Origin: Burkholderia gladioli
GTDB taxonomy: Bacteria; Pseudomonadota; Gammaproteobacteria; Burkholderiales; Burkholderiaceae
Direction: 5' to 3'
DNA: 64,000 bases
NCBI RefSeq assembly: GCF_000959725.1
Contig: NZ_CP009323.1
Span: 3,968,001-4,032,000, forward strand
Part shown: positions 8,841 through 18,145 of the stretch, in pieces
Layout of the letters: every line of letters begins with the position of its first letter
How positions within the stretch are numbered: position 1 is the first letter of the stretch
Made by a program: the position numbers and the translations under genes
The notes under the pieces: model-generated
Told to the model about the DNA's origin: nothing
The model's database searches: none
What the model saw: only the letters and a program-made list of their open reading frames with translations

Positions 8841-9988
8841 GAGGTCAGCACCACGCCGGCCGAGGCGCTCCAGCGCACGTAGATCTCGTCGTTCCATTCG
8901 GGCGTGTCGATCTCGGACAGCGCCAGGCTGGTGGCGTTGGCGATCACGGTCTTCCCGGAGTCGAGGCGGATGTGGTACAGCGAGTAGCCGCCCATGTAGG
9001 CGACGTTGGCGACCACCCCATGCGCCCAGTTGTAGGCGCCCTCGGCCGGCTTGCGCGTGAGCGCGATGCGCTCGGGGCGCACCGAGACGGTCACGGCCAT
9101 GCCCAGCGGCCCGGTGATGCCGTGGCTCACGTGCATGCGGCACGGCAGGTCGGGCGACTCGATGTAGACGTAATCGGGCTCGTCCTCCACCACCTTGCCC
9201 TCGAACAGGTTGGTCGAGCCGATGAATTCGGCCGAGAAGCGGCTGTTCGGGTATTCGTAGACCTCGCGCGGCGCGCCGATCTGCACGATCTCGCCCTCGC
9301 TCATCACGGCGATCCGGTTGGCCATCGTCATCGCCTCTTCCTGGTCGTGGGTGACCATCATGCAGGTGACGCCGACCTTGTCGAGGATGTTGATCAGTTC
9401 GATCTGGGTGCGCTGGCGGATCTGCTTGTCGAGCGCCGACATCGGCTCGTCGAGCAGCAGCAGCTTGGGCCGCTTGACCAGCGAGCGCGCCAGCGCCACG
9501 CGCTGCTGCTGGCCGCCCGACAACTGGTGCGGCTTGCGGCTCGCGTAGCGGCTCATCTGCACCAGTTCGAGGGCGTCGCGCACGCGTTCCTTCAACTCGG
9601 CCCTGGGCACGCCCTCCTGCTTGAGGCCGTAGGCGACGTTCGCCTCGACCGTCATGTGCGGGAACAGCGCGTAGGACTGGAACATCATGTTCACGGGCCG
9701 CTTGTAGGGCGGCATCTGGGCGAGGTCCTCGCCGTCGATCAGGATCCTGCCCGAGGTGACGGTCTCCAGCCCGGCCAGCATGCGCAGCAAGGTGGATTTG
9801 CCGCAGCCGGAACTGCCCAGCAAGGCGAACAGTTCGCCCTTGCCGACCGACAGATTGACCTGGCGCACCGCGGTGGTATCGCCGAACTGCTTGACCACGT
9901 CGACGATCCGCACGAAGTTCGCGGCGTGGTCGGCCTGCGCGGCGGGGGACGGCGCGCCGGCGGACGGCATGCGCGACTGGCTATTCAT
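8837..9988 (-). CDS. potG: Polyamine ABC transporter ATP-binding protein PotG-like
   Basis: Cytoplasmic ATPase driving polyamine import. Walker A GSSGCGKST, the Q-loop FQSYALFPHMTV, the signature LSGGQQQR, Walker B LLLLDEP and the H-loop MVTHDQEEA are all present. A C-terminal TOBE domain follows (about 290–380). The start is uncertain. ATG 9988 gives 383 residues, but GTG 10003 and ATG 10000 are in frame, and the only Shine-Dalgarno-like AGGAG lies just before 10003, close to the earlier starts and rather far from 9988. It is the second gene after potF, separated by about 100 bases containing a hairpin. Confidence 0.88.
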   Translation of the reverse strand: MNSQSRMPSAGAPSPAAQADHAANFVRIVDVVKQFGDTTAVRQVNLSVGKGELFALLGSSGCGKSTLLRMLAGLETVTSGRILIDGEDLAQMPPYKRPVNMMFQSYALFPHMTVEANVAYGLKQEGVPRAELKERVRDALELVQMSRYASRKPHQLSGGQQQRVALARSLVKRPKLLLLDEPMSALDKQIRQRTQIELINILDKVGVTCMMVTHDQEEAMTMANRIAVMSEGEIVQIGAPREVYEYPNSRFSAEFIGSTNLFEGKVVEDEPDYVYIESPDLPCRMHVSHGITGPLGMAVTVSVRPERIALTRKPAEGAYNWAHGVVANVAYMGGYSLYHIRLDSGKTVIANATSLALSEIDTPEWNDEIYVRWSASAGVVLTS

Positions 9989-10042
9989 GATCTGCTGCAT
10001 CACTCCTGCGTGTTACCAGACAAAGGCGATTGAAGACGAACA

Positions 10043-10067
10043 AAGCCCCCGGGGGTACCAGGGGCTT
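10043..10067 (-). terminator. Hairpin between potF and potG (possible attenuator)
   Basis: AAGCCCC (10043–10049) pairs with GGGGCTT (10061–10067), and on the minus strand this is followed by TTGTTCG. A nested CCCCCGGGGG palindrome (10046–10055) offers an alternative fold. It may lower potGHI transcript relative to potF, as often seen for binding-protein genes. Confidence 0.45.
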
Positions 10068-10097
10068 GATGGGGCGGGTTCGATTCCGGGCCGAGGC

Positions 10098-11192
10098 TCA
10101 GCGTCCGGACTTGAACTCCGTCCAGAGCCGCGTCTGCAGACGCTGGATTTCAGGCGGCAGCGGCTTGAGCAGGAACAGCGTCTTGACCACGTCGGCCGGC
10201 GGGTAGACCGCCGGGTCGTTCGCCACGTCCTTGCTCACGAACTGGCGTGCCGCCGCGTTCGCGCTCGGGTAGTAGACGGCGTTGGTGATCGCCGCATGGA
10301 CCTTCGGATCCTCGATGTAGTTGATCCACTCGAGGGCCGCTTCCTTGTTCTTCGCATCCTTGGGGATCGCCATCACGTCGAACCAGACCGGTGCGCCGCC
10401 CTTCGGGATGTAGTACTCGATCTTGTAGGGCTTCTTCGCTTCCTGCGCGCGGTGCTTGGCGATCACCACGTCGCCCGACCAGCCGTACGCGAAGCAGATG
10501 TCGCCGCCGACCAGGTCGTTGATGTAGCCCGAGGAGTTGAACTGCGTGATGTAGGGGCGGATCTTCTTGAGCATCACCATCGCGGCCTGGTAGTCGGCCG
10601 GCGAGGTGCTCATCGGGTCCTTGCCCAGGTAGTGCAGCGCGGCCGCGAACATCTGGTCCGGCGCGTCGAGCACCGACACGCCGCAGGCCTTCAGCTTGGA
10701 GATGTTTTCCGGCTTGAACAGGATGTCCCAGTTGTCCAGCGGCACCTTGCCGAGGATCTGCTGCGCCTTGTTCAGGTTGTAGGCCAGGCCGGTGGTGCCG
10801 TAGGCCCAGGGCACCACGTACTTGTTGCCCGGATCCGCGCCGGCCACCAGGGCCATCAGTTGCGGATCGAGATTCTTCAGGTTCGGCAGCTTCGACTTGT
10901 CGAGCGGCGCGAAGATGCCGGCGGCGATCTGCTTGCCCGCGTAGTTGCTGGTCGGCACCACGATGTCGTAGCCCGAGTTGCCGGTCAGCAGCTTGGCCTG
11001 CAGCGTATCGTCGCTGTCGTAGTTGTCGTAGCGGACCTTGACGCCGCTTTGCTTCTCGAAGTTCGGGATGGTGTCCTTGGCAATGTAGTCGGACCAGTTG
11101 TACACATTGAGCTGCGTATCCTTGGCCGTCGCCGCCGTTGCGGCCACGCACAGCGAGAGGGCCATCAACCGGCCTGCCACCTTTGCTTTCAT
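10098..11192 (-). CDS. potF: Periplasmic polyamine-binding protein PotF-like
   Basis: Solute-binding protein (364 residues) that would capture putrescine or spermidine in the periplasm for PotGHI. It has a cleavable signal peptide (about 1–23, ending ATA-ATAK). The mature start LNVYNWSDYIAKDTIPNFEK is the family hallmark. ATG 11192 has a GGGAG-type ribosome binding site about nine bases upstream; the frame runs on to 11405 without family resemblance. It is the first gene of the operon. Its upstream region (to 11718) is AT-richer and carries an imperfect inverted repeat at 11285–11308. Ligand specificity among polyamines is not decided here. Confidence 0.9.
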   Translation of the reverse strand: MKAKVAGRLMALSLCVAATAATAKDTQLNVYNWSDYIAKDTIPNFEKQSGVKVRYDNYDSDDTLQAKLLTGNSGYDIVVPTSNYAGKQIAAGIFAPLDKSKLPNLKNLDPQLMALVAGADPGNKYVVPWAYGTTGLAYNLNKAQQILGKVPLDNWDILFKPENISKLKACGVSVLDAPDQMFAAALHYLGKDPMSTSPADYQAAMVMLKKIRPYITQFNSSGYINDLVGGDICFAYGWSGDVVIAKHRAQEAKKPYKIEYYIPKGGAPVWFDVMAIPKDAKNKEAALEWINYIEDPKVHAAITNAVYYPSANAAARQFVSKDVANDPAVYPPADVVKTLFLLKPLPPEIQRLQTRLWTEFKSGR

Positions 11193-11284
11193 CCCGTTCT
11201 CCCGTCCGGCCGTGCTCCGGCCGGTATCGACTGTGTCGTCACGACGGCGTCGCCTCGGCAACCCGTCCCTCAAAACCCCGAAAA

Positions 11285-11308
11285 GTAACACTAATCCCGT
11301 GGTGTCAC
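11285..11308. promoter_or_regulatory. Candidate operator upstream of potF
   Basis: GTAACAC (11285–11291) and GTGTCAC (11302–11308) form an inverted repeat with one mismatch and a 10-base spacer. It is centred about 100 bases upstream of the potF start in an AT-richer promoter region. No regulator is identified. Confidence 0.4.
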
Positions 11309-11409
11309 AAAAAAATCGCATCGCTGTCGCGCAAACGGAACACCGGTTTCCGGCAGGGCCGCCGCGCCGCCCGCGCTCCCGAACGGGATCGGGAAGTGCG
11401 CGCATTTTA

Positions 11410-11468
11410 TCGGGTTATGGACGGCTGTCCACCCGAAAAAATGTCGGGTCGAGGATGGGCTCGACCCG
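11410..11468. repeat. Two adjacent hairpins in the potF/pldA gap
   Basis: The first hairpin pairs TCGGG (11410–11414) with CCCGA (11432–11436) and TGGAC with GTCCA inside. The second has perfect 9-base arms CGGGTCGAG (11445–11453) and CTCGACCCG (11460–11468). Neither is followed by a T-tract in either direction, so simple terminators are unlikely. Confidence 0.5.
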
Positions 11469-11718
11469 TTGCCCGACTCCGCGCAAACCAGCTTGGCACG
11501 CGCACCGTTACCGGGCCCATGGCGGCGCGACCGAAGCTTGCGATCAAACGCCACGGGGCGCGCCCTCACCTCGCTCGCGGCCAAGCCGGGCGGGGCTCCC
11601 GCCACCGATCCGATTCGACCCTGCGACTGAATTACAATATGCCGACCCTTCGCAGTGTCCGCGCAGTATCCGTGTTGCGACACGACTTTCCACCGTGCCT
11701 CGTCAATCCATCGATCTC

Positions 11719-13047
11719 ATGCGCCACCGTCCCGCTTTCGCCGTTTTCGCCGCTTCCCGCGCTTTCGCTCACGTCCCGTCATCCGCCGCTCGCCGGCACC
11801 CGCTCGGCATCCTGGCTTGCGCCGTCGTACTGGCCTTCGCGGCCAATACCGCGCAGGCCACGGTAGCCCTGGTGCAACCGGCGCGCGAAGCCGCGGCCGA
11901 TGCGCCGCTCACGCTCACGCTGATCTATTCGGACGATGACACGAAAGCGCTGCCGGTCAGCGTGCCCGACACGCTCGAGGTGACCGTGACCAATGCCGAG
12001 CAGCCGCCGGTGCCCGTCAAGCTGCTGCGCGAGGCCGGCGTGCCCGAGCGCTTCACGCTGAAGGCCGGCCAATACCGCAAGGTGAGATTTTCCGCGCCCT
12101 GGCCGGACAGCGCGCGCGGCACGGTGACCATCACGCCGGTGGGCTTCGATGCCTCGGCGGCCGTGGTTTCGCTGAACCGCAGCGCCAATCAGTTCGCCGT
12201 GGCACGCGCCGAAACCGCCGAGGCGCATCAGGCCAGCCCCGCCGGCGTGGCGGCGGCCGCCTCGGGCGTGGCCGCCACCGCCGGCACGCCGCAGCCGACC
12301 GGCGACGCGCTGACCACCGGCGCGCAAGGCCTGTTGTCGAGAATCTCGTACTACGAACCGATGTACATCGGCGTGGGCGTCAACGGCGATGTCAGCGCCA
12401 AGCTGCAGTTCAGCTTCAAGTACCGGCTGCACATGCCCGACAACCCGGCCTCGCGCTCGCTGCTGGACAATCTCTATTTCGCCTACACGCAGACCTCGAT
12501 CTGGGACCTGTCGGCCGATTCGAAGCCGTTCCGCGACACCAGCTACAAGCCGCGGCTGTTCTACTACGTCGCAGACACGGGCCTGCACAGCCCCTGGTTC
12601 ACGCGCATGGGCTTCGCCGCCGGGATCGGGCACGAGTCGAACGGCAAGGCCGGGCCGGATTCGCGCAGCCTCAACATCCTGTTCGTGCAGCCCACCTGGG
12701 AATTCGGCGACCTGACGAGCTACCACTGGCAGGTCTCGCCGATGCTTTATTACTACCTGGGCATCAGCGACAACCGCGATATCGCCGACTACCGCGGCTA
12801 CATGGACCTGGTCGTCAAGTACGGCAGCCCCGACGGCTGGCAACTGTCTACCACGCTGCGCAAGGGCACCCACCACTGGTACGGCAGCGTCGACACCCAA
12901 CTCTCCTACCCGCTCGCCAAGCTGTTCGGCAATGCCTGGGGTGGTTATGTCTGGATCGGCTATTTCAACGGTTACGGCGAGGACCTGCTCGACTACAACC
13001 AGCGCCAGCACTGGATCGCGCGGGTGGGCGTGAGCATCGCGCGCTGA
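11719..13047 (+). CDS. pldA: Outer membrane phospholipase A (OMPLA)
   Basis: A 442-residue beta-barrel phospholipase that hydrolyses phospholipids misplaced in the outer leaflet, guarding outer membrane asymmetry. The catalytic triad is visible as H305 and S307 in GIGHESNG and N319 in SRSLN; the 2 and 12 residue spacings equal E. coli H142, S144 and N156. The N-terminus has an unusually long leader ending near NTAQA (about residue 47). It is followed by a periplasmic region of about 180 residues with an Ala/Thr-rich patch before the barrel (from about 215). Start ATG 11719 was chosen because it precedes the leader; the frame runs on upstream without meaning. The protein is longer than the E. 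coli enzyme because of this extension. Confidence 0.9.
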   Translation: MRHRPAFAVFAASRAFAHVPSSAARRHPLGILACAVVLAFAANTAQATVALVQPAREAAADAPLTLTLIYSDDDTKALPVSVPDTLEVTVTNAEQPPVPVKLLREAGVPERFTLKAGQYRKVRFSAPWPDSARGTVTITPVGFDASAAVVSLNRSANQFAVARAETAEAHQASPAGVAAAASGVAATAGTPQPTGDALTTGAQGLLSRISYYEPMYIGVGVNGDVSAKLQFSFKYRLHMPDNPASRSLLDNLYFAYTQTSIWDLSADSKPFRDTSYKPRLFYYVADTGLHSPWFTRMGFAAGIGHESNGKAGPDSRSLNILFVQPTWEFGDLTSYHWQVSPMLYYYLGISDNRDIADYRGYMDLVVKYGSPDGWQLSTTLRKGTHHWYGSVDTQLSYPLAKLFGNAWGGYVWIGYFNGYGEDLLDYNQRQHWIARVGVSIAR

Positions 13048-13096
13048 TGCTTTACCATTACGCATTGCCGCACCAGCCCCGACCCAACGACGCACC

Positions 13097-13300
13097 ATGA
13101 GCTCCAATCTTCACGACAAGCCCGACAGCCCCTGCATCGGCGTCTGCTCGACCCTGTTCGACGACGTCTGCAAGGGCTGCGGCCGCACCGCCTTCGAAGT
13201 GGCCAACTGGGTTTTCATGAGCGAGGAAGAAAAGGCCGCCGTATGGGAGCGCATCACGCTCGACGGCACGGCCATGCGCTTCAAGTACGACAAGATCTGA
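13097..13300 (+). CDS. DUF1289 small cysteine-rich protein
   Basis: A 67-residue cytoplasmic protein of the DUF1289 family. It has four cysteines arranged CIGVC then CKGCG (C13, C17, C27, C30 approximately), a likely metal or Fe-S site, followed by an amphipathic region with W-V-F-M-S-E-E-E-K. The biochemical role of the family is unknown. It lies 49 bases after pldA on the same strand and could be co-transcribed. The 67-residue size is normal for the family. Confidence 0.85.
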   Translation: MSSNLHDKPDSPCIGVCSTLFDDVCKGCGRTAFEVANWVFMSEEEKAAVWERITLDGTAMRFKYDKI

Positions 13301-13344
13301 GCCTCCCGCCCGCGCCGCCGGCTCGCCCTTCGAGCGCCGGACGC

Positions 13345-13376
13345 AAAAAAGGCGGCACGCGAACCGCCGTGCCGCC
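13345..13376 (-). terminator. Intrinsic terminator of the ompW gene
   Basis: GGCGGCAC (13351–13358) pairs with GTGCCGCC (13369–13376). On the minus strand the stem is followed by a run of six T. It lies directly downstream of the OmpW-family gene. Confidence 0.85.
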
Positions 13377-13402
13377 CAACCCCAACGCTTGAATCCGTTC
13401 GA

Positions 13403-14044
13403 TCAGAACTTCATGCCGACACCGAACCCGACGATCAGCGGGTCGATGTGCAGGCGGCCGATCGATTGGCCGCCGAGCGTGGCATCGGTATGCATCCAGA
13501 GCTTCTTGATGTCGAAGTTGACGAAGAACTGCTTGCTGACCTGGACGTCGACGCCGAACTGCAGCGCGGGCCCGAAGCTGCTCTTGTGGACCGCCACGCC
13601 CTGGCTGCCCACGTGCAGCCCGTCGTTGTAGAAGAAGGTGTAGTTCAGGCCCGCGCCGATGTACGGGCGAACCCGGCCCGCATGATTGAAGTGGTATTGC
13701 AGCAGCAGCGTGGGCGGCAGCACGTTCACGCCGCCGAGCGGGCCGAGATTCGAATTGACCTGGTGACGCGAGGTACCGAGGATCAGCTCGACGCCGAGAT
13801 AGTCACGAATCATGTAGGTGAAATCGAGTTCCGGCACCAGCGCGTTGTTCACGCCGGCGTTGATGTCGGACAGCGTGCCGCTGCCGCGATCGGCCGGCAT
13901 GATTTCGATGGCGCGCAAGCGCATCAGCACATCGCCCTGCGCGATACCCTGCCCCGGCGACGCCGCCTGGGAGACCGACGGCAGCATCGCGAACACACCT
14001 GCGCAGGCCAGCGCGGAAACGATGCAACGGATTTTTTCATTCAT
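13403..14044 (-). CDS. ompW: OmpW-family outer membrane protein
   Basis: A 213-residue eight-stranded beta-barrel protein, probably a small hydrophobic-solute channel. The signal peptide covers about residues 1–27, ending VSQA-AS. Family marks are the early GDVLMRLRAIEIMP, the central LPPTLLLQYHF and YIGAGLNYTFFY, and a C-terminal Phe (VGFGVGMKF), the recognition end for BAM assembly. ATG 14044 has a strong AGGGGG site eight bases upstream. The frame stays open beyond, as shadow of the neighbouring oxygenase gene. A strong terminator follows. Substrate unknown. Confidence 0.88.
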   Translation of the reverse strand: MNEKIRCIVSALACAGVFAMLPSVSQAASPGQGIAQGDVLMRLRAIEIMPADRGSGTLSDINAGVNNALVPELDFTYMIRDYLGVELILGTSRHQVNSNLGPLGGVNVLPPTLLLQYHFNHAGRVRPYIGAGLNYTFFYNDGLHVGSQGVAVHKSSFGPALQFGVDVQVSKQFFVNFDIKKLWMHTDATLGGQSIGRLHIDPLIVGFGVGMKF

Positions 14045-14109
14045 GACTTGAGCCCCCTGAGAACGGTATCGATTGTCCGGGGGCACACCTGGCGACGCGT
14101 TGACGTCCA

Positions 14110-15300
14110 TCAAGCCAGCGAAAACGTAGGACGGTTTGTCGCAGGCTCGGGCGCGGTGCCGGTCAGCAGCAACGCGAGCAGGTCGCGCACGCTGCGGATC
14201 GCGTTGCCGAAGGGCAGCGCTTCCCGGCCGCGGAAGAACAGCCCGTTGGCGACGTCGCCGCGCAGCGCGGCGGCCAGGCGCGTATCGATACAGAAGTGCC
14301 CGAAGCGCTCGATGCCGTCGCGCAGGCCGCAGACCGACAGGCATTCCAGCGCAGTCGGACAACGCTGCCGCAGCGCGCCGAGCTTGCTGCGAATCCGCGC
14401 CTCGTGGCGCAGGTAGCGCTCGAGCCAGGGCGTGCGCACCGCGCGCGCGGGCAGGCCCGTGACGCTGATGAAATCGACGATGTCCTCGGGACGCGCCTGC
14501 ACCAGCACCTGCTTGAAGGCCGGATGCGCATCGCCCTCCTCGGTGACGGCGAAGGGCGTGCCGACCTGGACGCCGTCGGCGCCGAGCCCGAGCGCCTCGC
14601 GCACCGCCTGGTGGCTGTTGATGCCGCCGCCGACGATCAGCGGGATCGCCTCGCGCGCGAGGCCCAGCGCCTCGATCGTCTGGCGCGTCTCGCCGAGCAC
14701 GCGCGCGAAATCGAAGCGCGCGTCGTTGGCCTCCTCGATGCGCGACACGCCGAGATGACCGCCCGCATGCGCGGGATGCTCGATCACGATCGCATCGGGC
14801 AGGCGCCCCTTCTTCATCCACTTCTTCAGCACCAGGGCGATGCCGCGCGCGTCGGACAGGATCGGGATCAGCGCGATATCGTGCCCTTCGGTCAGCTCGG
14901 GCAGGTCCAGCGGCAGGCCGGCGCCCATCACGATCGCGTCGGCGCCGGCATCGCAGGCGAGGCGCACATAGTCGGCATGGCTGCGCACCGCCTTCATGAC
15001 ATTGACGGCGATCATGCCGTGCCCCTCGCTCCAGCTACGCGCGCGCTCGATCTCGCGGCGCAGCGCCTCGAGGTTGGCCGCCTCGAGCGTGTCGCGATCG
15101 GGCCGGGCACGGCAGCGCGCGAGCAGGTCGGCATGGTGATGGCGCAAGTCGATGCTCGCGATGGTGCCGAGCGCGCCCTCGCGCGCGACACTGCCGGCGA
15201 GCCGATGCGCGGATATGCCCACGCCCATGCCGCCCTGCACGACGGGAAGCAGGGAACGGCGGCGGATCGTCAGCGGGGCGAAGGGAATGGCAAGCGTCAT
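14110..15300 (-). CDS. NAD(P)H-dependent flavin oxidoreductase / nitronate monooxygenase family
   Basis: A 396-residue TIM-barrel FMN enzyme of the 2-nitropropane dioxygenase family. Family marks are PVVQGGMGVGISAHRLA near the N-terminus, IEHPAHAGGHLG (catalytic-His region of the class), and the FMN phosphate-binding IPLIVGGGINS and LGLGADGVQVGTPFAVT. These enzymes oxidise alkyl nitronates or act as quinone or enoyl reductases, so the substrate is open. ATG 15300 starts right at the conserved MTLAIPFAPL; GAGG lies about seven bases upstream. It lies 65 bases upstream of ompW on the same strand and is divergent from the LysE-type exporter. Confidence 0.85.
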   Translation of the reverse strand: MTLAIPFAPLTIRRRSLLPVVQGGMGVGISAHRLAGSVAREGALGTIASIDLRHHHADLLARCRARPDRDTLEAANLEALRREIERARSWSEGHGMIAVNVMKAVRSHADYVRLACDAGADAIVMGAGLPLDLPELTEGHDIALIPILSDARGIALVLKKWMKKGRLPDAIVIEHPAHAGGHLGVSRIEEANDARFDFARVLGETRQTIEALGLAREAIPLIVGGGINSHQAVREALGLGADGVQVGTPFAVTEEGDAHPAFKQVLVQARPEDIVDFISVTGLPARAVRTPWLERYLRHEARIRSKLGALRQRCPTALECLSVCGLRDGIERFGHFCIDTRLAAALRGDVANGLFFRGREALPFGNAIRSVRDLLALLLTGTAPEPATNRPTFSLA

Positions 15301-15519
15301 GGTGAGCCTCGTACGGGCAGCGTCGAAGAAGGCTCGATGATCGGGGAATGGCGGATACGGGGGTTGACGCGCGTCAAGCGCAAGCTGCGACGGGGCCAAG
15401 CGGCACTGGCTGGACTCGAGGATGCGCGCAGTTGCCGAGCCGCCGGCTTGCTAATATCGCCACGTGCCGCCCGTGCCGATTCGTGCCGCAAACCCTCGCC
15501 CCCTCTTCTGGAGCACACG

Positions 15520-16146
15520 ATGACGTTTTCCACCCTGCTGGTCTTCAGCCTCGTCATGCTGGCCGGCATCGCCACGCCCGGGCCGACCGTTCTGCTCGCG
15601 CTCAGCAACGCCTCGCATTTCGGCCTGCGCCGCGCCAGCTTCGGCATGGCCGGCGCGCTCGCCGCCGACCTGCTGCTCGTGACCCTGGTCGCGCTGGGGC
15701 TCGGCGCGGTACTGGCCGCCTCGGAGACGCTGTTCGTGGCGCTCAAATGGCTCGGTGCCGCCTGGCTAGCCTATGTCGGCTGGCGGCTGCTGCGCGCCTC
15801 GGGCCAGGCTGCCGGGCCCGATCCCGAACGCGTCGCGCCGGCGCGTCGCGCGCTGTTCCTGCGCAGTTTCTTCATCGCGATGAGCAACCCCAAGTACTAC
15901 CTGTTCATGACGGCACTGCTGCCGCAGTTCGTCGATCGCGGCCAGCCGGTGGCCGCGCAGTACTTCGCGCTGGGGCTGACGGTCGGCGCGCTCGACGTGG
16001 TCGTGATGACGGCTTATGCGCTGATCGGCATCAGGTCGGTGGCGCTGTTTCGCGAGCGCGGCGTGCGCTGGATGAATCGCATCAGCGGCGGCATGCTGTT
16101 GCTGCTGGCGGGATCGGTGGCGCTGTATCGGCGCGGTACCCACTGA
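15520..16146 (+). CDS. LysE/RhtB-family amino acid exporter
   Basis: A 208-residue inner membrane protein with about six hydrophobic segments, belonging to the LysE superfamily that exports amino acids such as lysine, threonine or homoserine lactone. The N-terminal GIATPGPTVLLALSNASHFG is the family signature, and the central RSFFIAMSNPKYYLFMTALL is also typical. ATG 15520 has TGGAG at 15508–15512. The exported compound cannot be predicted. It is a single gene, divergent from the flavin oxidoreductase, with a shared 219-base gap and a bidirectional terminator after it. Confidence 0.88.
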   Translation: MTFSTLLVFSLVMLAGIATPGPTVLLALSNASHFGLRRASFGMAGALAADLLLVTLVALGLGAVLAASETLFVALKWLGAAWLAYVGWRLLRASGQAAGPDPERVAPARRALFLRSFFIAMSNPKYYLFMTALLPQFVDRGQPVAAQYFALGLTVGALDVVVMTAYALIGIRSVALFRERGVRWMNRISGGMLLLLAGSVALYRRGTH

Positions 16147-16182
16147 AGCGAACCGCCGGCGCCCGGCGCCGCCCCAAAGAGA

Positions 16183-16211
16183 AAACGCGGCGATCGATGA
16201 TCGCCGCGTTT
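16183..16211. terminator. Bidirectional terminator (LysE gene / ybiT)
   Basis: Thirteen-base perfect arms AAACGCGGCGATC (16183–16195) and GATCGCCGCGTTT (16199–16211) around a GAT loop, between convergent genes. The U-tract is short on both sides. Confidence 0.75.
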
Positions 16212-16252
16212 CGCGTGAAAGGCCGGAGCCGGTGCAAACCCGGCCAGCTTGA

Positions 16253-17845
<1,593 letters not shown>

Positions 17846-18145
17846 AGCGTGGCCTGTTAAGTGGTAGTTCGACGTAAACCCGACATTTTAGCAGGTCTCG
17901 GTGACGCGCTGTACTCGGTGCCGCGGGCGGCACGATGGAAGGAAAATCGGGCGGGATCGTGGTGTTTCGGAAGCGGCAAGGCAAGGATCGCGCGAATGGA
18001 CCGGGACCTCGACCCCATTTTGGCGTCATGCGACACGACCGCCAGATCCCGCGCACGCGAGGGACGGCGGGCGGCCGGCAAGGCGCCGACATCGCGCCGA
18101 CCAAGGGTGCCAAGTGCCCCTCGCGCGATGCCGGCGCCTGCCGCT
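17846..18145. other. Intergenic region upstream of ybiT
   Basis: 300 bases between the ybiT start and the AsmA-like gene stop, both on minus. It should contain the ybiT promoter. No clear promoter box, hairpin terminator or small gene was seen. Confidence 0.4.

Larger units (their letters stand above)
11193..11718. other. Divergent intergenic region potF / pldA
   Basis: 526 bases without a supported gene. It should hold the potF promoter (minus) and the pldA promoter (plus). Visible elements are an imperfect inverted repeat near potF (11285–11308), two adjacent hairpins (11410–11436 and 11445–11468), and TACAAT at 11633–11638, which resembles a -10 box about 80 bases before pldA. No good -35 partner at 17-base spacing was found for that box. 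Confidence 0.5.
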
